DNA of 64,000 bases from Oscillospiraceae bacterium (GTDB lineage Bacteria; Bacillota; Clostridia; Oscillospirales; Ruminococcaceae): positions 52,365 through 116,364 of the forward strand of contig JAGAKZ010000021.1 of assembly GCA_017848115.1 (NCBI GenBank), given 5' to 3'. The position numbers and the translations under genes were made by a program. How positions within the stretch are numbered: position 1 is the stretch's first letter; each line of letters starts with the position of its first letter. Positions 44,721 through 52,980 of this stretch are shown here, piece after piece. The notes beneath the pieces are model-generated. The model was not told the origin of the DNA, ran no database searches, and saw only the letters and a program-made list of their open reading frames with translations.

Positions 44721-45716
44721 TTGAACAGAAATAATAAACCAAAAGAATTTTCTGAAGACCTTATAGCACAACTCAAAGAAGAAAAAGGTGTTACTTTTAA
44801 AATAATCAGTGAACAGGACGCTGTCGTATACATAAAAAATATAAACAATTATTTACGAACCGCTTCTTACAGAAAAAATTATGAGAAACATCAAAAAGGT
44901 GAAAACAAGGGAAAATATATTAATCTTGATTTTGCATATCTCACAGAATTGTCAACAATAGATATGCATCTAAGAACTATTCTTTTGAAAATGTGTATTG
45001 ATGTAGAACATTGCCTGAAAACAAAATTAATTTCAACAATTGAAGATAATCCTGACGAAGATGGATATAGCATAGTTAAATCATTCCTAACCGAAAATCC
45101 TGATATTATTTCCAGCATAGAGAAAAAAGCAGACTCAATATTTACCGGAGGATTAATTGAAAAATACTTCAATCTATGTAGTGTGTTTTCCGTTACTTCA
45201 ACCTCTAAACCAGCTATATTCCATACCAGAATACTTAGTCAGGATTGTCCTGTATGGGTATTGATTGAATTGTTAAGTTTCGGTGATGTCATAAAGCTTA
45301 TTAATCACTACAATAACACTCACCCTTGTTATAAAATGATATATCCCAATTCCAAAGTATTAAATTCTATTAAAAGTCTTAGAAATGCTTGTGCACACAA
45401 CAACTGCCTTCTTAATAACCTTAATGTTGGTTCAACAGCACCGAATCAGGAAATAACAACATACATTTCAAAAATCAAAACAATTGGTAAAGAAGAAAGA
45501 AATAAAAAACTTTCTTGCAGACCGCTATTCGAAATTATTTGTCTCTTAAAAGTATATGATGAATTTGTATCTCCTAAAGTAAGAAAACACAGTATGAAAA
45601 ATTTAAAAGAATTTATTGATAATCGTATGTTAATGCATATAAAATATTATAAAAACAATCAGGTGGTAAAAACTTCTTTTGAATTTCTAAAAAAAGTTAT
45701 TGACAATTTAGTTTAA
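44721..45716 (+). CDS. Abi_2 family abortive infection protein
   Basis: A 331-residue protein of the AbiD/AbiF group (Abi_2, PF07751). The N-terminal region NINNYLRTASYRKNYEKH (about 40-57) is typical. A HEPN-type RNase motif RNACAH (Arg221-x4-His226) lies in SLRNACAHNNCL. Such proteins stop phage growth by killing or halting the infected cell, probably through RNA cleavage. The start is a TTG with weak ribosome site; no better ATG exists in frame. It lies alone between matching hairpins inside the tRNA-flanked island. Confidence 0.87.
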   Translation: MNRNNKPKEFSEDLIAQLKEEKGVTFKIISEQDAVVYIKNINNYLRTASYRKNYEKHQKGENKGKYINLDFAYLTELSTIDMHLRTILLKMCIDVEHCLKTKLISTIEDNPDEDGYSIVKSFLTENPDIISSIEKKADSIFTGGLIEKYFNLCSVFSVTSTSKPAIFHTRILSQDCPVWVLIELLSFGDVIKLINHYNNTHPCYKMIYPNSKVLNSIKSLRNACAHNNCLLNNLNVGSTAPNQEITTYISKIKTIGKEERNKKLSCRPLFEIICLLKVYDEFVSPKVRKHSMKNLKEFIDNRMLMHIKYYKNNQVVKTSFEFLKKVIDNLV

Positions 45717-45758
45717 ATAACATATAATAATATTGATATTAAAAAGCGAAAGCTTTTG

Positions 45759-45786
45759 TAAGGGTGGCGTTGCGACGTTGCCCTTA
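45759..45786 (+). repeat. Flanking hairpin, copy 2
   Basis: TAAGGGTGGCGT, loop TGCG, ACGTTGCCCTTA, with the same 12 pairs as copy 1, followed by TTTCCTTTTT. It lies 43 bases after the Abi stop codon and probably terminates that transcript. Confidence 0.7.
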
Positions 45787-45896
45787 TTTCCTTTTTATAC
45801 AGGTTTTTTGAATTTCATTTTGATATAAATGCCAACAAAAACTGCCAACTAATTTTTTGGAAACGGCTATTATGCATGGTTTGAACTCAAAATCCT

Positions 45897-45922
45897 GCAG
45901 GTTCAAATCCTGTCACCTCGAT
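45897..45922 (+). repeat. Direct repeat of the tRNA-Pro 3' end (candidate att site)
   Basis: GCAGGTTCAAATCCTGTCAC continues to CCTCGAT, matching 44418-44443 except for one G to A change in the T loop. No tRNA 5' half precedes it. Confidence 0.8.
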
Positions 45923-45936
45923 CAAGTTATAAAAAA

Positions 45937-45974
45937 ATGCAGATACGTTATTTTTCTCATATCTGCATTTTTTT
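45937..45974. terminator. Bidirectional hairpin after the right repeat
   Basis: ATGCAGATA (45937-45945) pairs with TATCTGCAT (45960-45968), followed by seven T. On the plus strand it looks like a displaced tRNA terminator; on the minus strand it serves the ASCH-DUF1810 gene. Confidence 0.8.
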
Positions 45975-45976
45975 AT

Positions 45977-46756
45977 TTATATCAAATCATTCGTAATTCC
46001 GAGTATTTCTAAAGTCTTTTCATCTTCTGCACCAAGGCAAAACTTATCAAGCACCTGTTTAAACAACTTCTGTTGCGGTGCGGCATACTTAAAAAGTGTC
46101 ATGCATGAACGAAGCTTATATGCGTCTATGTGACCGAATACTGCCATAGGATCATCGGTTTCTATATCCATCAGAGTCCTCGTTATTTCAATCAGTCTTT
46201 CACCTAAAACGGGGTGTGCATAATAGTCAACAGCTTCACTTATATCTTTTATAGAAAAATACGCTGTAACTTCACTGAACCCTAACCCTTGAACTTGAGG
46301 GAATATGTACCATATCCAGTGAGTCAGCTTTTCGCCCTGTTTCATTTCAGACAAAGCCGTCTGATATGTTTCTCCGAAACCATACCCATTATCCTGTGCG
46401 TCAATAAATTTCTGCAGATCAGTCATGCGCAGTTCTATTCCAAGAACACCATACTGACGCTGTTTTTCACGAGGATAATATTCTGTCATATGCTCAGGGT
46501 CAGGTATCTCCGATGCTGTATATCCGAGTTTTTCTTTTGGAAAAAATGCATACAGTTCCTCAAAAGAATCAAAATGATGCAGAGCTGTCACTCTGGTTTG
46601 AATCTTTTCATTCGGATCATCAAGCAGGCAAAATTCTATAAAATCTCCCGCCTGTACTTTCTGTCGCTTTTCATCATTCAAACGCAGTTCTACTGTCTTT
46701 TCATTGTTTTTTATTTTCATAAACGGCGATTTTTTCAATTTCATCCGATGAATCAT
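45977..46756 (-). CDS. ASCH-DUF1810 fusion protein
   Basis: A 259-residue two-domain protein. Residues of about 1-112 form an ASCH domain: MKLKKSPFMKIKNNEKTVEL with the conserved Lys, then GDFIEF and YPREKQRQYGVLGIEL. Residues of about 113-259 match DUF1810, with LTHWIWYIFPQVQGLG and AVFGHIDAYKLRSCMTLF. ASCH domains are thought to bind RNA or modified nucleotides. Each part is usually a separate protein, so the fusion hints that they act together. AAGGAG sits nine bases before the ATG. Its 5' end borders the TnpB remnant. Confidence 0.85.
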   Translation of the reverse strand: MIHRMKLKKSPFMKIKNNEKTVELRLNDEKRQKVQAGDFIEFCLLDDPNEKIQTRVTALHHFDSFEELYAFFPKEKLGYTASEIPDPEHMTEYYPREKQRQYGVLGIELRMTDLQKFIDAQDNGYGFGETYQTALSEMKQGEKLTHWIWYIFPQVQGLGFSEVTAYFSIKDISEAVDYYAHPVLGERLIEITRTLMDIETDDPMAVFGHIDAYKLRSCMTLFKYAAPQQKLFKQVLDKFCLGAEDEKTLEILGITNDLI

Positions 46757-46778
46757 ATCTGTCAGCTCCTTTCAAATT

Positions 46779-46901
46779 ATTATTAAGTTTCTTTTCAAGT
46801 TTTCTTATTCGAGAAGTTTTGTTTATGTTCTTGTAGATTTTGCCGTTTGAACAAGTTGCAAAACTTTTTAAGTCTAAGTCAACTCCCATCCCGAAATCAC
46901 T
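46779..46901 (-). pseudogene. Remnant of an IS200/IS605 TnpB gene
   Basis: About 40 codons survive: GVDLDLKSFATCSNGKIYKN then INKTSRIRKLEKKL, which match the RuvC-I region of TnpB proteins (consensus GIDLGLK...F). Both ends are missing and the downstream frame runs out of homology. It lies between ddh's terminator and the ASCH gene and marks an old insertion. It is unlike the TnpB at the window end. Confidence 0.75.
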
Positions 46902-46937
46902 TAAAACAAATACGCCATATCATTAACGATACGGCGT
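46902..46937 (-). terminator. Terminator of ddh
   Basis: ACGCCGTATC pairs with GATATGGCGT (46912-46937), one G-U pair, followed by ATTTGTTTT on the minus strand. Confidence 0.8.
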
Positions 46938-46954
46938 TAAGTTTAGTGTGAATA

Positions 46955-47941
46955 TCAGAGAAGTTCTTTTCTGAGTTCTTCTGCCGATTTTGTACTAAGG
47001 TATGCAGGAGGAATATCAAATACTGTCTTGCAACCTGTATTTCCTTCGTTGTACAAACGTACTACCGCTCTTGCATAAGCAACTATAACGCTGGCTGTAA
47101 ACTCCGGATTTGAATCAAGTTTAAGGCTGTATTCTATTACGTGCGTATTTTCTTTATTTTCGCCTGTTTTTCCGCTTCTTATTACAAAACCGCCATGAGG
47201 AATTCCCTTGTGATCTCTGTCGAGCTCTTCCTGACTTATAAAATGAACAATAGTGTTGTAATCGGCAAAGTAGTTAGGCATAGTTTTGATTTCGTTTTCT
47301 ATGCGTGCGAGATCTGCGCCTTCTTTGGCTACAACAAAACATTCACGTATATGTTTGTCTGCTGTAGTAAACTTTGGCTGCTTACCTGCTCTTACTTTTG
47401 AAAGTGCTTCATCTACAGGAATAGTATACTGTTTTCCGTCAGCTACACCATCTATTCTGCGTATTGCATCAGAATGGCCCTGGCTTACGCCACGTCCCCA
47501 GAATGTGTATGTTTCGCCTTCAGGAAGTACAGCTTCAGCATAAAGACGGTTTAATGAAAACATACCCGGATCCCAGCCTACTGAAATAGCAGCTGTCTTT
47601 CCGCCCTTTTTAGCAGCACTGTCAACATTTGCAAAATGTTCCGGAACTTTTGCATGAGTATCGAAACTGTCTACTACACAGAAATGTTCTGCAAGTGCAG
47701 GTGTCTGTACAGGAAGATCTGTTGCACTTCCGCCACAGAGGATCATTACATCTATTTTATCTTTCATTGTTTCAACATCGTCTACAGACATTACCTTAGC
47801 GGTCTTGCTTACAATGCTTACTTTTGACGGATCACGACGTGTAAAAACTGCAACCAGTTCCATATCAGGATTTTGTGCAATGCTAAGTTCCACTCCGCGT
47901 CCTAAATTTCCATAGCCAAAAATACCAACACGAATGCTCAT
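46955..47941 (-). CDS. ddh: meso-Diaminopimelate dehydrogenase
   Basis: NADPH-dependent reductive amination of tetrahydrodipicolinate in one step to meso-DAP, for lysine and peptidoglycan. The 328-residue protein has the Rossmann motif GIFGYGNLGRG at 6-16, and substrate-binding segments SVGWDPGMFS and WGRGVSQGHSDAIRRI. Length and motifs fit the family closely. It works with the aspartokinase encoded at 29399. The 5' leader contains a stable hairpin (47972-47996). Confidence 0.95.
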   Translation of the reverse strand: MSIRVGIFGYGNLGRGVELSIAQNPDMELVAVFTRRDPSKVSIVSKTAKVMSVDDVETMKDKIDVMILCGGSATDLPVQTPALAEHFCVVDSFDTHAKVPEHFANVDSAAKKGGKTAAISVGWDPGMFSLNRLYAEAVLPEGETYTFWGRGVSQGHSDAIRRIDGVADGKQYTIPVDEALSKVRAGKQPKFTTADKHIRECFVVAKEGADLARIENEIKTMPNYFADYNTIVHFISQEELDRDHKGIPHGGFVIRSGKTGENKENTHVIEYSLKLDSNPEFTASVIVAYARAVVRLYNEGNTGCKTVFDIPPAYLSTKSAEELRKELL

Positions 47942-47971
47942 TCAATATCTACTCCAATTCTCTTTAAACTT

Positions 47972-47996
47972 GCACTACGGGGTCTTTTCCCGGTGC
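47972..47996 (-). promoter_or_regulatory. Hairpin in the ddh leader
   Basis: On the minus strand GCAC-CGGG pairs with CCCG-TA-GTGC, leaving a two-base bulge and a loop of about AAAAGA. No T run follows. It lies 31 bases before the ATG. It does not match a riboswitch class that I know. Confidence 0.4.
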
Positions 47997-48151
47997 TATG
48001 CGGTCTTTATAAACTATTTTTTTAAAAAGATCACAAATACATTATACCATAAAAAAGCACTAAAAGGGAAGAGTTTCTTTTTTATATCAATAAAAAAATT
48101 TTAAAAAGATTTCCTTCAAATTTCATGCATTTTATGGATTTTATTATAAAG

Positions 48152-49549
48152 TTATTTTATCGCTGTTTTCTGAAGGTTGATTTTCTTTTTTACTGTTACA
48201 TAGCAGATAATATGTGCTATAAGCGTAAGACTCCAGCTTACGGGATATGTTATATACAGCATATCTGTTGTGTGGAACTGTTCAAGTCTGAATCCTGTAG
48301 AAAGCCAGAGTATACGCAGACCACACGCTCCTATAAGTGAAACTATCATAGGCATTACCGAATAGCCGAGGCCTCTGAGCATTCCTACCATAACGTCCAT
48401 CATTCCGCAAAGACAGTATGTAATGCAGATTATTTTCAGTCTGTCCATTCCCGCCATAATAACTGCAGGTTCATCAGTATACAATCCAAGAAGAAATTCT
48501 CCTGACAAAACTACTGCTATGCCAAGTACAAGACCGACTGTAAGTACGCATCCTTGTGCTACATACAAGATCTTATTTACACGTTTATATTTTCCGGCAC
48601 CTACGTTCTGGCTTGTAAACGAAATTGCAGCCTGATGAAAAGCATTCATTGCCACATATATAAATCCTTCAATGTTACTTGCCGCTGAGTTACCTGCAAC
48701 TACCGTATCACCAAATGAGTTTACCGCTGACTGGATAAAAACATTTGAAAGTGAAAACAGACAACCCTGAAATCCTGCCGGAAGCCCTATTTTCAAAATC
48801 AGTTTCAGCATATTCATATCTATTTTCATCTTTTTGAACTCAAGTTGTATACCGTTCTTTTCTTTTACAAGACAAACTACAACACACAAAGCTGATATGA
48901 CCTGAGCTATAACAGTTGCCAACGCAACACCAAGTACGCTCATATTAAACTGCCGTACAAACAACAGGTTGAGTGCAACGTTGACAACTCCGGAAATCAT
49001 AAGAAAATACAACGGTCGTTTCGTATCACCTATAGCCCTGAGTATTGCACTTCCGAAGTTGTAAACCATCATTGCGGTCATTCCCACAAAGTACATTCGT
49101 ATATACTGTACTGCCAGTTTCAGTACTTCCGGAGGAGTATTCATTATTTTCAGTATTGACGGTGCCCATATAACACCTACAAATGTAAGAAATATTCCGC
49201 TTATTATACTCAGCATCATAGATGTATGAACTACCTTTGACAACTGCTCTTTCTGCTTTGCCGCAAAATATCGTGCAGTCAGTACATTTGAACTTACTGA
49301 CAACCCTATAAAAAGATTGGTCAGAAGATTTATCAGAGATGACGTTGAACCAACTGCCCCAAGAGCAGCTTTTCCGGCATACCGCCCGACCACTATAACG
49401 TCTGCGGCATTAAACAGCAGTTGCAGCATACTCGAAAACATTAACGGCACTGTAAAAATAAGCATTTTCTTGATTATCGACCCGTTACACATATCGATCT
49501 CGTATTTACCCGATTTTTTTACGGATATTTTTTCTTCCTTTACACTCAT
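48152..49549 (-). CDS. MATE family efflux transporter
   Basis: A 465-residue membrane protein with 12 helices in two pseudo-repeats. Family features are FTVPLMFSSMLQLLFNAADVIVVGR in helix 1-2 and LNLLFVRQFNMSVLGVALAT. It exports drugs, flavins or other cationic compounds by Na+ or H+ antiport. I chose the ATG at 49549 (MSVKEEK), with GTGAGGCG eight bases upstream; an in-frame ATG 60 bases higher lacks one. No neighbour suggests the substrate. Confidence 0.93.
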   Translation of the reverse strand: MSVKEEKISVKKSGKYEIDMCNGSIIKKMLIFTVPLMFSSMLQLLFNAADVIVVGRYAGKAALGAVGSTSSLINLLTNLFIGLSVSSNVLTARYFAAKQKEQLSKVVHTSMMLSIISGIFLTFVGVIWAPSILKIMNTPPEVLKLAVQYIRMYFVGMTAMMVYNFGSAILRAIGDTKRPLYFLMISGVVNVALNLLFVRQFNMSVLGVALATVIAQVISALCVVVCLVKEKNGIQLEFKKMKIDMNMLKLILKIGLPAGFQGCLFSLSNVFIQSAVNSFGDTVVAGNSAASNIEGFIYVAMNAFHQAAISFTSQNVGAGKYKRVNKILYVAQGCVLTVGLVLGIAVVLSGEFLLGLYTDEPAVIMAGMDRLKIICITYCLCGMMDVMVGMLRGLGYSVMPMIVSLIGACGLRILWLSTGFRLEQFHTTDMLYITYPVSWSLTLIAHIICYVTVKKKINLQKTAIK

Positions 49550-49735
49550 AAAAATCGCCTCACATGTATTTATAATTACAAGTATAAAACCGCCAAATAT
49601 AAAAGTCAATAACAGAATACTCGCACATTTTGCACAATATGCACTCAGATTTTATGTGGTATACATTTCCTTTTGAGTGCTGATGTATGGATTTGCATCT
49701 CTGTTTCTGCGAATATATAGTTCACCTCATTTATC

Positions 49736-49766
49736 TAATCGTGATTTAGTAAATCGTGATTTGGTA
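49736..49766. repeat. Short direct repeat in the MATE-thi intergenic region
   Basis: AATCGTGATTT occurs at 49737 and 49752 (period 15). Further down, AGATATGTAGTTT (near 49798) pairs with AAACTGCATATCT (near 49845) to form a hairpin with T runs on both strands. The 49550-49883 stretch otherwise holds no gene. Confidence 0.45.
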
Positions 49767-49883
49767 TTGCTACACTATTTATTGTAAAACAAAAATAAGA
49801 TATGTAGTTTACAGCATAATTACATCTGAAAACTGCATATCTGCTTTTTATATTGACTGATACGAAAATGTCATAAATAACCA

Positions 49884-49912
49884 TTGAATTCATAAAAATT
49901 ATATGATATAAT
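49884..49912 (+). promoter_or_regulatory. Promoter of the thiamine operon
   Basis: TTGAAT (49884-49889), 17 bases, TATAAT (49907-49912), placing the transcript start just before the TPP riboswitch. Confidence 0.75.
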
Positions 49913-49926
49913 TATACCGACAATTG

Positions 49927-50018
49927 AACATCAGGGGAGCTTGTAGTACAGGCTGAGAGTGAGGTGTGACCTCAGACCCTTTAACCTGATTTGGATAATG
50001 CCAACGTAGGGAAATGTT
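49927..50018 (+). ncRNA. TPP riboswitch (THI element)
   Basis: AACAT pairs with ATGTT as P1. Inside are the conserved TCAGGGGAGC, CTGAGAG, GACCCTTTAACCTGATTTGG and CCAACGTAGGGAA blocks of the thiamine pyrophosphate aptamer. A hairpin with T run follows at 50038, so control is probably by transcription attenuation of thiS onward when thiamine is plentiful. Confidence 0.97.
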
Positions 50019-50037
50019 AAAATATTTTTGCATTTTA

Positions 50038-50072
50038 GGAAACTATCTATCAGGTAGTTTCCTTATTTTTTT
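50038..50072 (+). terminator. Expression-platform terminator of the TPP riboswitch
   Basis: GGAAACTATC pairs with GGTAGTTTCC around TATCA, followed by TTATTTTTTT. It lies between the aptamer and thiS. Confidence 0.9.
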
Positions 50073-50091
50073 GTCAAAAAGGAGCAGATAA

Positions 50092-50286
50092 ATGGTAACA
50101 GTAAACGGAAAACAACTTGATATTGCAGGTAAAAATTTCAGTGAATACCTTAGCGACTGCGGTTATGACCGTAACCGTATCGCAACAGAACTCAACGGAA
50201 ATATACTTACAAAATCAGAGTATGACAACACCATACTTAAAGACAATGACAAAGTAGAGATCGTCAGTTTTGTAGGAGGTGGCTGA
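50092..50286 (+). CDS. thiS: Sulfur carrier protein ThiS
   Basis: A 64-residue ubiquitin-like protein ending VGGG, whose C-terminal Gly is adenylated by ThiF and carries the thiocarboxylate sulfur for ThiG. It has the typical N-terminus VTVNGKQLDI. It is the first gene after the riboswitch, with AAGGAG upstream, and overlaps thiF by eight bases. Confidence 0.94.
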   Translation: MVTVNGKQLDIAGKNFSEYLSDCGYDRNRIATELNGNILTKSEYDNTILKDNDKVEIVSFVGGG

Positions 50287-50923
50287 TATATTTACAAAAG
50301 AACAGATATCACAGGCACTGTCACAAAAACACGGTGACACACTTGCAAAAAAGCTGTCACAGACTTGTGTTGCTGTGTGCGGTCTGGGAGGACTCGGCTC
50401 AAATATTGCAATGATGCTTACCCGTGCAGGAATAGGAAAACTCATACTTATTGACTTTGACAAAGTAGAGCTGACAAATCTGAACCGACAGAATTATTTT
50501 CTGTCACAGACAGGAATGTATAAAACACAGGCTCTTGCCGACACATTAAGCAAGATTCTCCCCTGCACAGATATACAGACATTTAACGAAAAAATAAATG
50601 CTCTAAACGTAAAGAAACTTTTAAAAGAAGCTGACATAATATGTGAAGCCTTTGATGACGCTGCGGCAAAATCAATGCTTGCTGACAGCATATTTACACT
50701 TTTTCCGGAAAAATATCTTGTAAGTGCCTCAGGTATGTCGGGACTTGGCTCTCCGAATGATATTGTCACCAGAAAAATAACCGACAAATTTTATATCTGC
50801 GGTGACGGAATAAGCGATACAGACTATGTAAAAGAAATCTTCCCGTCAAAAGTTATGTTGTGTGCCGCTCATCAGGTACACACAGTTCTTGGGATAATCG
50901 ATATGAAAGAAGGAAATTTATAA
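50279..50923 (+). CDS. thiF: ThiS adenylyltransferase, ThiF family 2
   Basis: A 214-residue E1-like enzyme that adenylates the ThiS C-terminus. The nucleotide site [19 protein letters not shown] is at about 35-53, then [13 protein letters not shown]. It is of the short clostridial type and lacks the usual CxxC zinc pairs. Start is a GTG (MADIF) inside the thiS end, so it is translationally coupled. Confidence 0.93.
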   Translation: MADIFTKEQISQALSQKHGDTLAKKLSQTCVAVCGLGGLGSNIAMMLTRAGIGKLILIDFDKVELTNLNRQNYFLSQTGMYKTQALADTLSKILPCTDIQTFNEKINALNVKKLLKEADIICEAFDDAAAKSMLADSIFTLFPEKYLVSASGMSGLGSPNDIVTRKITDKFYICGDGISDTDYVKEIFPSKVMLCAAHQVHTVLGIIDMKEGNL

Positions 50924-50924
50924 T

Positions 50925-51710
50925 ATGCAGACAAATATGCCGACAAATGACGACCTAATAATAGGCGGTCACAGATTCCAGTCAAGATTTATTCTCGGCT
51001 CAGGTAAATATTCTTTGAATCTTATAAAAGCCGCTGTAAACTTTGCAAAAGCTCAGATAATCACACTGGCTGTGCGCCGTACAAATACAGCAGACAGCGA
51101 AAATATACTTGACTATATCCCCGAAGGTGTAACACTTCTCCCGAATACTTCAGGTGCAAGAAATGCCGACGAAGCTGTACGTATAGCACGACTCGCAAGA
51201 GAACTTGGTTGCGGTAACTTTATAAAAATAGAGATCATGCGCGATTCAAAGTATTTACTGCCTGATAACAATGAAACCGTAAAAGCAACAGAAATACTTG
51301 CAAATGAAGGTTTTATAGTACTTCCCTATATGTATCCCGACCTGTATACTGCAAGAGATCTGAAAAATGCCGGAGCATCTGCTGTCATGCCTCTTGCATC
51401 TCCTATCGGCTCAAACAGAGGACTTTCAACAAAAGATTTTATACAGATACTTATAGATGAAACCGACCTACCGATAATAGTTGATGCCGGAATAGGAAAA
51501 CCGTCACAGGCGTGTGAAGCTATGGAAATGGGAGCAGCAGCGATCATGGCAAATACCGCACTTGCAACAGCAGGAGATCTTCCGCTCATGGCAGACGCTT
51601 TCAGACAAGCCATAGAAGCAGGCAGAAAAGCATATCTTTCCGGAACAGGACGTGTTCTTTCAAGAGGTGCATCTGCCTCCGACCCGCTTACAGGATTTCT
51701 TCATGACTGA
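50925..51710 (+). CDS. thiG: Thiazole synthase ThiG
   Basis: A 261-residue TIM barrel that joins dehydroglycine, 1-deoxyxylulose 5-phosphate and ThiS sulfur to form the thiazole. Motifs are [10 protein letters not shown], the Schiff-base region TLAVRRTN with the family Lys replaced in context (the Lys is expected near NFIKIEI), [14 protein letters not shown] and [12 protein letters not shown]. The start lies two bases after thiF. Confidence 0.94.
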   Translation: MQTNMPTNDDLIIGGHRFQSRFILGSGKYSLNLIKAAVNFAKAQIITLAVRRTNTADSENILDYIPEGVTLLPNTSGARNADEAVRIARLARELGCGNFIKIEIMRDSKYLLPDNNETVKATEILANEGFIVLPYMYPDLYTARDLKNAGASAVMPLASPIGSNRGLSTKDFIQILIDETDLPIIVDAGIGKPSQACEAMEMGAAAIMANTALATAGDLPLMADAFRQAIEAGRKAYLSGTGRVLSRGASASDPLTGFLHD

Positions 51711-51726
51711 CAAGGAGTAAATATCA

Positions 51727-52980
51727 ATGGAAAACCAATACTTTGTTGACTCTAAAAATCTTTCCGAAAATGCCCTAAAAAGAAAACACCGGCTTGAAAC
51801 CGATCCTTCATCACGTACAAATCACATGGAGTATCTTCCGGGAATGGAACAGATAAACTCGGATATCTGCGAAAAAGTCATATCACATATGGACTCCTAT
51901 GATTACTCACAATACACTGCAAGAGATGTTATCACAGCCCTTGAACACGATACCTGTACTATTGATGATTTCAAGGCACTTCTATCACCTGCCGCAGAAC
52001 CTTTCCTTGAAAAAATGGCTCAGAAGGCACAAAAAGAAACAACGAAACATTTCGGAAATACAGTGTATCTGTTTACACCGCTCTATGCGGCAAACTATTG
52101 TGATAACTACTGCGTTTACTGCGGTTTCAACTGTTATAATAACATAAAACGAATGAAATTGTCTCTTAGTCAGGCTGAACACGAAATGCAGATAATCCAT
52201 AATTCAAAGATGGAGGAAATACTTATCCTTACAGGCGAAAGCCGTAGCAAAAGTGATGTACAGTATATAGGAGAACTGTGTAAGACAGCACGTAAATATT
52301 TTAAAACAGTAGGTCTTGAAATATATCCGGTAAATACAGACGAATACAAATATCTTCATGAATGTGGCGCTGACTATGTAACAGTATTTCAGGAAACATA
52401 TGACCGTGACAGATACGAACAACTGCACCTTCTCGGACACAAACGTGTATGGCCGTATCGTTTCGACTCACAGGAAAGAGCCCTGATGGGCGGAATGCGC
52501 GGAGTAGCATTTTCTGCACTTCTCGGACTTTCAGACTTCCGTAAAGATGCTCTCGCAAGCGCTCTTCATGTTTACTTCCTTCAGAGAAAATACCCTCACG
52601 CTGAAATGTCACTTTCATGCCCACGACTCAGACCTATCATCAATAATGATAAAATAAGCCCTCTTGATACAGGTGAAAGACAACTTTGTCAGATACTCTG
52701 TGCATACCGCATCTTTCTGCCATTTGTCGGAATAACTGTTTCTTCAAGAGAAAGTGAATCTTTCAGAAACGGTATCATAAAAATAGCGGCAACAAAAGTT
52801 TCAGCAGGAGTATCAACAGGAATCGGCGACCACGAAAACAAATACAGCGGAAAGGAGAAAGCGGACAACTGTGGTGATGAACAGTTTGAAATAAACGATA
52901 ACCGCACACTTTTGAAAATGTACAGTGACATATCTGAAAGCGGACTGCAGCCTGTCTTGAATGACTATCTGTATGTCTGA
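51727..52980 (+). CDS. thiH: 2-iminoacetate synthase ThiH
   Basis: A 417-residue radical SAM enzyme that splits tyrosine to dehydroglycine, the anaerobic alternative to ThiO. The cluster motif CDNYCVYCGF (C-x3-C-x2-C) lies at about residues 120-129. It has the usual C-terminal BATS region. AAGGAG sits eight bases before the ATG. Confidence 0.95.
   Translation: MENQYFVDSKNLSENALKRKHRLETDPSSRTNHMEYLPGMEQINSDICEKVISHMDSYDYSQYTARDVITALEHDTCTIDDFKALLSPAAEPFLEKMAQKAQKETTKHFGNTVYLFTPLYAANYCDNYCVYCGFNCYNNIKRMKLSLSQAEHEMQIIHNSKMEEILILTGESRSKSDVQYIGELCKTARKYFKTVGLEIYPVNTDEYKYLHECGADYVTVFQETYDRDRYEQLHLLGHKRVWPYRFDSQERALMGGMRGVAFSALLGLSDFRKDALASALHVYFLQRKYPHAEMSLSCPRLRPIINNDKISPLDTGERQLCQILCAYRIFLPFVGITVSSRESESFRNGIIKIAATKVSAGVSTGIGDHENKYSGKEKADNCGDEQFEINDNRTLLKMYSDISESGLQPVLNDYLYV

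Larger units (their letters stand above)
44418..45922. mobile_element. Candidate mini-island between direct repeats of the tRNA-Pro 3' end
   Basis: The 26-base 3' end of tRNA-Pro (44418-44443) is repeated at 45897-45922 with one mismatch. The 1.45 kb between holds an Abi_2 gene with its own promoter, two copies of a folded RNA hairpin (44553 and 45759), and TGCCAAC repeats near 45830 that resemble integrase arm sites. A second terminator just outside the right repeat looks like the tRNA's original one. No integrase is present, so the element must depend on one elsewhere or is a decayed remnant. Integration is inferred from this layout. Confidence 0.75.
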
